Source: Phycisphaerales bacterium (GTDB taxonomy: Bacteria > Planctomycetota > Phycisphaerae > Phycisphaerales > UBA1924). Taken from it: 10,566 nt of DNA. Below are positions 1 through 6,035 of the stretch, piece after piece (the first letter of the stretch is position 1; each line of letters begins with the position of its first letter). A program made the position numbers and the translations under genes. Below the pieces are notes generated by a model. It saw only the letters and a program-made list of their open reading frames with translations, was not told the origin of the DNA and did no database searches. The stretch covers positions 1 to 10,566 of the forward strand of contig JAIEQQ010000320.1 in the NCBI GenBank assembly GCA_019747615.1, given 5' to 3'.

Positions 1-84
1 CTTCAGCCTTCAGCCTTCAGCCTTCAGCCTTCAGCCTTCAGCCTTCAGCCTTCAGCCTTCAGCCTTCAGCCTTCAGCCTTCAGC
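1..84. repeat. Perfect heptanucleotide tandem repeat, 12 x CTTCAGC
   Basis: Twelve exact copies of the 7-bp unit CTTCAGC run from the first base of the window to position 84 with no mismatch, so the array probably extends beyond the window edge. It ends 29 bp before the GTG start of rsmH. A unit of 7 is not a multiple of 3, so gain or loss of a unit would shift any reading frame crossing it. Read in the rsmH frame it is open and encodes LQPSAFS repeated, but no start codon for such an extension is visible here. The perfect identity suggests recent or ongoing slippage, or a site where a short-read assembly broke. Confidence 0.97.
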
Positions 85-113
85 ACACGAGCCGACGATA
101 CGATCGCCTTCGC

Positions 114-1052
114 GTGGCAAAGTCCAAGGCCCCCCACATCCCGGTGTTGCTCGACCAAGTGCTCCAAGCGATCACCCCGGCGCCGGGGCAGGTCATCGTT
201 GACTGCACGCTTGGCCTCGGCGGCCACGCCAGCGCGATCCTCAAACGCTTGGCCCCCGGCGGGCGTCTCATCGGCATCGACTTTGACCCCGCCAACATCG
301 CCTTCGCACGCGATCGCCTGGACCGCGCCGCGAAAGATCTCGGGCGAGCCGCGGGTGTGTCGTTTGATCTGTATCACAACAACTTCGCGGCGCTGCCGAC
401 GGTGCTGATACAGGCGGGCGTCGAGCGTGTGGACGCGGTGCTCGCCGATGTCGGCGTTGCGAGCACGCAGATCGACGACCCGGAGCGCGGCTTCTCCTAT
501 CGCCGCCCCGGCCCGCTGGATATGCGAATGGACCCCACGCGCGGCCAGCCCGCCTCGGCACTCATCAACCGCTTGAGCGAAAGCGAGCTCAGCGCGGCCC
601 TGCTCGACCTCGGCGACGAGACCGACGCGCCGCGCATCGCGCGGCTCATCGTTGAACGCCGCGCTCTTTCGCCCATTACCACCACGCAGCAGCTCATGGC
701 CCTGGTCTGCGAGGCACGCGATTTCACCATCGAGCGCGGCGCCGGGGCCAAGCTCCACCCCGCCGCTCGGACTTTCCAGGCCCTGCGCATCTTGGTCAAC
801 CGCGAGCTGGCGAACCTTGATCGCCTGCTCGCCGTGCTGCCCGATGTCCTGAAGCCCGGCGGCGTCGGCGCCATCATCAGCTTCCACAGCGGCGAAGACC
901 GCCGCGTCAAAGCCAGCTTCCGCGAGGGCGTTCGCAGCGGCATCTACGACGCCATCAGCGACGAGCCACTCATCGCCACCGACGACGAGAAGGGCACAAA
1001 CCCGCGTGCCCGGTCGGCGAAGCTGCGGTGGGCACGGCTGGCCCGGGGTTGA
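114..1052 (+). CDS. rsmH: 16S rRNA (cytosine(1402)-N(4))-methyltransferase RsmH (MraW)
   Basis: SAM-dependent methyltransferase that N4-methylates C1402 of 16S rRNA in the ribosomal P site; it acts in the cytoplasm. The 312-residue product has the full family set. These are HIPVLLDQVL at the N-terminus (8-17), the SAM-binding DCTLGLGGH (30-38), LADVGVAS (110-117), RGFSYR (125-130), GPLDMRMD (133-140), HPAARTFQALRILVNRE (215-231), ISFHSGEDR (255-263) and the C-terminal NPRARSAKLR (296-305). Length is normal for the family. The start is a GTG chosen because homology begins at residue 7 or so and no ATG or TTG lies upstream in frame; no Shine-Dalgarno sequence is visible. RsmH usually has Leu where Gly260 stands in the FHS(L)EDR motif. 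The usual dcw neighbours (mraZ, ftsL, ftsI, mur genes) do not follow; a toxin-antitoxin module does. Confidence 0.96.
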   Translation: MAKSKAPHIPVLLDQVLQAITPAPGQVIVDCTLGLGGHASAILKRLAPGGRLIGIDFDPANIAFARDRLDRAAKDLGRAAGVSFDLYHNNFAALPTVLIQAGVERVDAVLADVGVASTQIDDPERGFSYRRPGPLDMRMDPTRGQPASALINRLSESELSAALLDLGDETDAPRIARLIVERRALSPITTTQQLMALVCEARDFTIERGAGAKLHPAARTFQALRILVNRELANLDRLLAVLPDVLKPGGVGAIISFHSGEDRRVKASFREGVRSGIYDAISDEPLIATDDEKGTNPRARSAKLRWARLARG

Positions 1053-1135
1053 CCGACCCGGCGTTCCCCGCCCGAGTGTCCGCAGCCGACGGCGAAGTTG
1101 CCCCGCGCGCACGGGCGCTAGAGTGCTACATATTC

Positions 1136-1139
1136 GGAG
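1136..1139 (+). promoter_or_regulatory. Shine-Dalgarno GGAG deciding the DUF433 start
   Basis: GGAG lies 7 nt before the ATG at 1147. It selects this ATG over the in-frame ATG at 1006, which lies inside rsmH and would add 47 residues with no family resemblance. Confidence 0.75.
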
Positions 1140-1146
1140 TCACGCC

Positions 1147-1377
1147 ATGGACCAACTGAATCGAATCACGGTCAACCCGGGTGTCATGGGCGGCAGGCCG
1201 TGCATCCGCGGGCTGCGGTTTCCCGTCTCGCGGTTGCTCGGGTTGCTCGCGGCCGGACAGAGCGAGGCCGAGATTCTCAAGAGCCACCCGGACCTTCAGG
1301 CCGAGGATCTGCGGGCCGCGATCGCGTACGCCGCGGCACTTGCCGATGATCGCGTCATTCTCCTGCGATCGGCATGA
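1147..1377 (+). CDS. DUF433 family antitoxin-like protein
   Basis: A 76-residue protein that is essentially one DUF433 domain. It has the family signature RITVNPGVMGGRPCIRG (6-22), then FPVSRLLGLLAAGQS (25-39), EAEILKSHPDL (40-50) and the closing helix DLRAAIAYAAAL. DUF433 proteins are small helical DNA-binding antitoxins, often paired with a DUF5615 or PIN-like toxin; Mycobacterium VapB45 is a related architecture. The antitoxin role here is inferred from the family and the pairing. The ATG at 1147 has a good Shine-Dalgarno sequence. The stop codon TGA (1375-1377) overlaps the toxin ATG (1374-1376), so the pair is probably translationally coupled, and antitoxin-first order is typical. Autoregulation would be expected, but no clear operator palindrome was seen upstream. 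Confidence 0.88.
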   Translation: MDQLNRITVNPGVMGGRPCIRGLRFPVSRLLGLLAAGQSEAEILKSHPDLQAEDLRAAIAYAAALADDRVILLRSA

Positions 1378-1745
1378 TGTTCCTCATCGATCAACCCGTC
1401 AGCCCGTCGCTCGCGGCGTGGCTCCGGTCAGCCGAGGGCGGCGGCCATGTTCGTGAACGAGGCATGTCCAGCGCGACAGACGTAGACATCTTCGCACTCG
1501 CGGTGGCCGAGTCGAGAGTGATCATCACCGCTGATCTGGACTTCGCACGAATCACGGCCCTCAGCGGCCTCGAAGGACCGGGCCTTGTGCTGTTCCGCGC
1601 GGGCAACGTGAGCGATGCCCAGATGCTTGACCTGCTTCGGCGAGTCATGATGGAAGTCTCGACCGAACAGCTCGCCCGATCGGTGGTCGTCGTCGACGAA
1701 CGGTCGATTCGGGTCTCATCGCTGCCGATCGTGCCGCGGGGCTGA
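1374..1745 (+). CDS. DUF5615 family PIN-like toxin
   Basis: A 123-residue DUF5615 protein with the PIN-like fold expected of a VapC-type ribonuclease toxin, partner of the preceding DUF433 gene. Visible family features are the N-terminal strand FLIDQPVSPSLAAWLR (3-18), the middle DVDIFALAVAESRVIITADLDF (36-57), and PGLVLFR (69-75). Likely metal-binding acids are D6, D36/D38, D54 and D56. Many homologues read D-E-N-L-S-P at the first site; here it is D-Q-P-V-S-P, so the acid after D6 is a glutamine. Start could be ATG 1374 or the adjacent in-frame ATG 1377; 1374 gives the ATGA overlap with the antitoxin stop. The C-terminal stretch beyond about residue 100 (VVVVDERSIRVSSLPI) looks like a closing beta strand pair. 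Toxicity is inferred from family and context. Confidence 0.87.
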   Translation: MMFLIDQPVSPSLAAWLRSAEGGGHVRERGMSSATDVDIFALAVAESRVIITADLDFARITALSGLEGPGLVLFRAGNVSDAQMLDLLRRVMMEVSTEQLARSVVVVDERSIRVSSLPIVPRG

Positions 1746-1872
1746 CGGTGGCCGAGCACCGCAGGCACACGACTCGGTCGATCCGGCGGTTGAGCTCACC
1801 CGGTCAGCATCATTCCGCTCCAGCGAGCGTTGACTTCGCGCACGCGCGCGTCCTCCGCCGGTATCATCGCAG

Positions 1873-2640
1873 ATGGAGAACGCTGAAACCTCGCAAGCCA
1901 CCTGGACCGCGGTCGATGCCCTGATCGAACAGTTCATGCTGCCCCGCGACGAGGTGCTCGAGGGCGTGCTGCGGCGCAGCGAGATCGCGGGCCTGCCGAG
2001 CATCGCGGTGTCGCCGGCGCAGGGCAAGCTGCTGCACGTGCTTGCGCGGTTGTGCGCCGCTCGGCGGATCTTGGAGATCGGCACCCTCGGCGGCTACAGC
2101 ACGATCTGGATGGCCCGAGCGCTGGCTCGCGATCGCGGCCCATCGCCCGCGGCCGGTGTGGTGACGCTTGAGATCAACGCGGACTACGCCGCGGTGGCGA
2201 TGGAGAACTTCCGCGACGCGGGCGTGGCGGACCTCATCGACCTGCGCGTGGGTCCGGCGATGGAGACCCTCGCAGAACTGCAGAGCCAGAGCCTCTCGAC
2301 TGTCACGCTCGAAGCGCCCGGCTCGCCCGGAGCGCTCGCAGCGCCCGCCGCGCCCTTTGACATGGTCTTCATCGACGCCGACAAAGCGAGCAGCGCCGCG
2401 TACCTGCGCATGGCGCTGCCGCTCTGCCGCGCGGGCGCGGTGGTCATCATCGACACCGTCGTCCGCAACGGCGCCATCGTCGCCCCGCCCACCCCCCACC
2501 CCGACCCCCGCACCCGCGGCTCACTCGAAGCCCTCGAACTCATGGGCACCATCCCAAGCCTCTACGCCACCGCGATCCAAACCGTCGGCATCAAGGGCTA
2601 CGACGGCTTCGCCATCGGCATCGTCGGCGAGCGGGCCTAG
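1873..2640 (+). CDS. Class I SAM-dependent O-methyltransferase (family 3, catechol/caffeoyl-CoA type)
   Basis: A 255-residue methyltransferase of the bacterial O-methyltransferase family 3. Motif I is ILEIGTLGGYST (66-77), the SAM ribose-binding acid is E100 in VTLEIN, the FIDADK box is at 166-171, and the next strand reads VIIDTVVRNG (191-200). The family methylates catechol-like or phenolic hydroxyls using a divalent metal; the substrate cannot be read from sequence. Two oddities stand out. The metal-ligand pair D-N after the central strand reads D194-T195. An Ala/Pro-rich insertion (about 138-160) sits just before the FIDADK strand. The ATG at 1873 has little Shine-Dalgarno sequence; TATCAT at 1862-1867 lies only 5 nt before it, so a leaderless transcript is possible. 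The gene converges on the kinase gene, with 62 bp between the stops. Confidence 0.88.
   Translation: MENAETSQATWTAVDALIEQFMLPRDEVLEGVLRRSEIAGLPSIAVSPAQGKLLHVLARLCAARRILEIGTLGGYSTIWMARALARDRGPSPAAGVVTLEINADYAAVAMENFRDAGVADLIDLRVGPAMETLAELQSQSLSTVTLEAPGSPGALAAPAAPFDMVFIDADKASSAAYLRMALPLCRAGAVVIIDTVVRNGAIVAPPTPHPDPRTRGSLEALELMGTIPSLYATAIQTVGIKGYDGFAIGIVGERA
2483..2509 (-). other. G-quadruplex-type motif on the minus strand
   Basis: The plus strand carries five closely spaced C-runs, so the minus strand reads as G-runs of 5, 4, 6, 3 and 4 separated by one or two bases. This meets the usual pattern for an intramolecular G-quadruplex. It lies in the 3' part of the methyltransferase gene, encoding a Pro-rich loop (about residues 204-212). 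Formation in the cell is unproven. Confidence 0.6.
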
Positions 2641-2702
2641 CCCCCACACGCCCCACCCTCAGCGACCGCCAGACCGAAGACCGCGGCCACCGCCGTCGCC
2701 AA

Positions 2703-5700
2703 TCAACGAACAATCTTGATCCCCGGCCAGCGGGCCTTGACCGCGGCGATGCCTTCGTCGGTGACTTTGGTGCCGGTGAGCCACAAACCAGTTAGAGCTT
2801 TCAGCCCAGCGTCTGTATGTGCGAGGTCCATCAACGCCGCGTCTGTCACCTTCGTCTGGGTGAGGTTTAGTAAGGTAAGACAGGTTAGCCCAGTATCTGC
2901 ACGCGCAAGTTCTTTCACGGCGGCATCGGTAATGTCTGTGCCCCCCAGGTGAAGTTCGGTAAGTGACTTGAGGCCCGTGCCTGGGCGGGCCAACACGGCT
3001 ACACCCGCATCCGTTACCTTCGTGTGGTTTAGGTACAACGCAGTTAGACCCTTGAGACCCGAGTCCGAACGGGCCAATGCATCGACCCCCGTATCCGTGA
3101 CGTTTGTGCCGTAGAGAGACAGCGTGGTGAGGGCTTTAAGGCCAGTGTCTGCCCGCGACATCATTTTCAGCCCGTCATCGGTGATCTCAGTCGAGCTCAG
3201 TTCCAACATAGAGAGTGCATTGAGGCCGGTGTCCGGGCTGCAAAGAGCTCTGACTCCGGCGTCGGTCACCCTTCCAGGGACGGTGAGCCAAGACAAGTTC
3301 TTGAGGCCTGTATCCCCGCGCGCCAGATCTTTCAGTCCCTCATCGGTCACTAGCGTCCCCGAGATATCCAGCCACTTGAGACTTTGGAGGCCGGTGTCGG
3401 CGCTTGCCATTTGCTTCAGCCCTGCATCCGTCAGCTGTGTGGCATTCAAGAACAATCTGCTCAAGTTCTTGAGGCCTGTGTCAGCACGAGCCAGCTCCTG
3501 GATCCCCGAGTCTGTTACATGCTTGCTTACTAGGTCCAGTTCTGTGAGTTTGCTGAGGCCTGTATCGGCCCTCGCCATGTCCTTCATGCCAACGTCGGTG
3601 ACCTGCGTTCCTATGAGACGCAGACTTGTCAACAACTTGAGGCCCATGTCCGCACAAGCAAGGGCCTTGAGGCCTGCGTCCGTTACCTTTGCCGCGCTCA
3701 CGTCGAGCGTGGTCAGGGACTTGAGACCCGTGTCCGTACTGGCGAGGGCCTGCAGTCCAGAATCGGTGATCTTTTCACCGCTGAACTGCAGGTCGGTTAT
3801 GGTCTTGAGGCCCGTATCCGCACGCGCGAGATCCTTGAGCCCCGCGTCCGTGACTCGCGTGTCATCAAGGACGAGATTCGTTAGGGCTTTAAATCCAGTG
3901 TCTGTGCGTGCCAGTACGTTAAGCATCGCGTCATCTACTGGTGTTGACCAGAAGAACAGACTGGTCAAGTCTCTCAGCGCAGTGTCTGAGCGAGACAGTT
4001 CGCGTAGTCCCGATTCGGAAATATACGCTTTATTGATGGAGAGTTCAGTGAACGTCTTCAGGCCTGTGGCTGGATCAGCGAGCAGTCGCAGGGAACTTTC
4101 AACTTCATTGGCGTAATCTGCAATCCGCAACTCATCGGCGCGGGGCAACTGGCGGATATGTCGCAGCGCAGCTGGCGTCAGCCGCCCTGTTAACGTAACA
4201 GTTCCACCCCGCGCGTCATAAGTAGCACACGCGCTGAATTCCGCTGCGTCGACGGCGAGCCCGGACAGTCTCTGCGTTTCGGCGGCGTTTGCCTCCGCAA
4301 TTGCAGCCTGCTTCTGTGCTGCCTCGGCATTAGCCTTGGCCATGACGGTCTGGTCGTACATCTTCATCGCGTTATCTTCGATGAGCAATGTGAGTGTTTG
4401 CATCGCAAAGTCAGGATCGATCGGTGGCTGTGGCCTCTCCAGTGACGCGATTGGATCAGGGACTTTGCCTGGCAGAATCCGTACTTCCGCGTCCGAGTCA
4501 TCAGTAGTTCCGCGAACAATCGTCACGTCACGACCATTAGGAAGGATGACGTAATAGGAGGTTGTTCCAGGCTCGACAAGCTTGAGGGTGTGTACAAGTT
4601 TGCTCATCGAGCCAATGACTCCTCGATGCTGGGCGGTGAGCAGCGAGTTTGCTCTTTGGGCCGACACCCACTGCCAAGCCGCCACACTCCCTCCCGCCGC
4701 GAGCGCCAGCACCACCGCACTCACGGACCCCACTGCCACCTTGTTCCTCCTCACGAACTTCCGCACCCGATACCCCGCGCTCGCCGGCGCCGCCACCACC
4801 GCTTCACCACGCAGGTGCCGGTCGATGTCCGCCGCGAGCTCCTGCGGCGTCGCAAACCGGCGGCCGCGGTCCTTGTCCAGCGCCTTCATGACAATCCAGT
4901 CCAGCTCGCCGCGCATCAGCGCGTTGAGCTTCTGCGGCTCGACCTTGCGCTGCGCCGCCGTGCTGGCGAGCTTGCCCAGGTCGCGCTGCACATCGCGCGT
5001 GACCCGCAAACTCGGGCTGGGCGGTTCTTCCTCGCGGATGATCCGCTGCATCTCGGCGTATGCCGCGCTGCGGAGGCGCGAGGGCTCGAAAGGCGTGGTG
5101 CCCGTCAGCAACTCGTACATGAGCACGCCGAGGCCATACACGTCCGTGCGCGTATCGATGTCCGGCGAGCCCTCGGCCTGTTCGGGGCTCATGTATTCGG
5201 GCGTGCCGATGAGGGCGCGGTGCTCGGTGAAGAGGGTTTTGTCGGTGAGCGTGCCGCCCGCCGCGCCGGTCGCCTTCGCGATCCCGAAGTCAATCACCTT
5301 CGCATGCGGCTTGCCGTCAACCATGCTCACCAGCACGTTGCTGGGCTTGATGTCGCGATGGATGATGCCCTTCTGGTGCGCGTGCTGCACCGCCAGGCAC
5401 ACCTGCGTCAGCAGCTCCAGCCGCTCGCGCAGCGTCAGCGTGTGCGCGTCGGCAAAGGTCGTGATCGGGTCTCCTTTGACGTATTCCATCACAAAGAACG
5501 GCCGCCCGCTCTCGGTGCTGCCGGCGTCAAAGACCTTGGCGATGTTCGAGTGGTCCATCAGCGCAAGCGCCTGCCGCTCGGCCTCGAAGCGCGCGACCAC
5601 CTGCTTGGTGTCCATGCCCAGCTTGATGATCTTCAGCGCCACGCGCCGGCGCACCGGCGATGACTGATCCGCCAGAAACACCGTCCCGAACCCGCCCTCA

Positions 5701-6035
5701 CCGATCACCTGCAAGAGCTTGTACGGCCCGACCGTCGTCCCCGCCGCCTCCGTCAGCGGAGACGCGGCGTACGACGCCGTCGTCGCGCTGGCCATCGCAC
5801 GCCCCATCGCCCGCACTGCGCCGCCAGTCTGCACCGGCCCCCCACCCCCACCCCCACCCCCACCCCCACCCGACTCCACCGTCGGCCTCGCCGCTCGCAT
5901 CAGTGACTCAACCTCGCTACGAAGCTCCGCGTCGCCGGCGCACGCCGTGTCAACGAACGCCGCGCGCTCAGCCGCGGGCTTCTCCATCGCGGCGTTGAAG
6001 ACCTGCTTGATCTGTTCCCAGCGTGCGGTGCTCAT
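2703..6035 (-). CDS. Transmembrane serine/threonine protein kinase with C-terminal leucine-rich repeats
   Basis: A 1110-residue Hanks-type receptor-like kinase, numbered from the ATG at 6035. A planctomycete-style N-terminal helical region (1-50) leads to a polyglycine run (56-66) and then the kinase domain (about 105-410). Its landmarks are the Gly loop GEGGFG (112-117), catalytic Lys135, HRD at 226-228 with Asn233, DFG at 249-251, and GTPEYMSPE ending at 285; all key residues are present, so it should be active. A single membrane segment (about 433-454) places the kinase in the cytoplasm and the rest outside. The outer part has an Ala-rich probable coiled coil (about 560-595) and sixteen LRRs (656-1102). 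The start at 6035 is preferred over ATG 6041 because GGAG sits 6 nt upstream of it but touches the other. Relatives often carry TPR or WD40 sensors; LRRs are a less usual choice. The ligand is unknown. The coding half is GC-rich and the outer half is not. Confidence 0.93.
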   Translation of the reverse strand: MSTARWEQIKQVFNAAMEKPAAERAAFVDTACAGDAELRSEVESLMRAARPTVESGGGGGGGGGGGPVQTGGAVRAMGRAMASATTASYAASPLTEAAGTTVGPYKLLQVIGEGGFGTVFLADQSSPVRRRVALKIIKLGMDTKQVVARFEAERQALALMDHSNIAKVFDAGSTESGRPFFVMEYVKGDPITTFADAHTLTLRERLELLTQVCLAVQHAHQKGIIHRDIKPSNVLVSMVDGKPHAKVIDFGIAKATGAAGGTLTDKTLFTEHRALIGTPEYMSPEQAEGSPDIDTRTDVYGLGVLMYELLTGTTPFEPSRLRSAAYAEMQRIIREEEPPSPSLRVTRDVQRDLGKLASTAAQRKVEPQKLNALMRGELDWIVMKALDKDRGRRFATPQELAADIDRHLRGEAVVAAPASAGYRVRKFVRRNKVAVGSVSAVVLALAAGGSVAAWQWVSAQRANSLLTAQHRGVIGSMSKLVHTLKLVEPGTTSYYVILPNGRDVTIVRGTTDDSDAEVRILPGKVPDPIASLERPQPPIDPDFAMQTLTLLIEDNAMKMYDQTVMAKANAEAAQKQAAIAEANAAETQRLSGLAVDAAEFSACATYDARGGTVTLTGRLTPAALRHIRQLPRADELRIADYANEVESSLRLLADPATGLKTFTELSINKAYISESGLRELSRSDTALRDLTSLFFWSTPVDDAMLNVLARTDTGFKALTNLVLDDTRVTDAGLKDLARADTGLKTITDLQFSGEKITDSGLQALASTDTGLKSLTTLDVSAAKVTDAGLKALACADMGLKLLTSLRLIGTQVTDVGMKDMARADTGLSKLTELDLVSKHVTDSGIQELARADTGLKNLSRLFLNATQLTDAGLKQMASADTGLQSLKWLDISGTLVTDEGLKDLARGDTGLKNLSWLTVPGRVTDAGVRALCSPDTGLNALSMLELSSTEITDDGLKMMSRADTGLKALTTLSLYGTNVTDTGVDALARSDSGLKGLTALYLNHTKVTDAGVAVLARPGTGLKSLTELHLGGTDITDAAVKELARADTGLTCLTLLNLTQTKVTDAALMDLAHTDAGLKALTGLWLTGTKVTDEGIAAVKARWPGIKIVR
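2730..4070 (-). repeat. Sixteen leucine-rich repeats of 28 residues (84-bp period)
   Basis: The 3' part of the kinase gene is a head-to-tail array of sixteen units, residues 656-1102. The unit consensus is DTGLKxLTxLxLxxTxVTDxGLxxLARA, 28 residues long. One unit (the tenth) is 27 residues; all others are exactly 28. The length matches the ribonuclease-inhibitor class of LRR rather than the 24-residue class common in planctomycetes. At DNA level the copies are diverged, with many synonymous differences, so the array is not recently amplified. The array is capped by WPGIKIVR. The most divergent units are the first two, nearest the membrane. Confidence 0.93.
5838..5871 (-). repeat. Hexanucleotide repeat (GGGGGT)n coding for polyglycine; G-quadruplex-type motif
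   Basis: On the plus strand A recurs every 6 bases (5844, 5850, 5856, 5862, 5868) between C-runs of five. The coding strand is therefore (GGGGGT) repeated about five times, and it encodes glycines 56-66 of the kinase. Since 6 is a multiple of 3, slippage would change linker length by two glycines without breaking the frame. The G-runs on the coding strand could also form a quadruplex in DNA or mRNA early in the gene. Confidence 0.92.

Noticed and set aside
66..1112. 348-residue minus-strand reading frame across rsmH
   Set aside because: It is an antisense shadow of a clearly recognised gene; high GC keeps the opposite frame open and the product has no recognisable motif.
2641..2702. Possible bidirectional terminator between the convergent genes
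   Set aside because: Only a loose GCGAC/GTCGC pairing is present, with a long interior and no T-tract on either strand.
2168..2719. 183-residue plus-strand frame over the methyltransferase
   Set aside because: Ser/Arg/Pro-rich product typical of an out-of-frame reading of GC-rich DNA; the overlapping frame holds all methyltransferase motifs.
3124..4116. 330-residue plus-strand frame with a regular repeat
   Set aside because: Its periodicity is the reverse-strand image of the 84-bp LRR units, so it needs no explanation as a gene.
4582..5667. Two long plus-strand frames (361 and 357 residues) opposite the kinase domain
   Set aside because: Both are antisense to an intact kinase catalytic domain; products are Arg/Ser/His-rich with no family resemblance.
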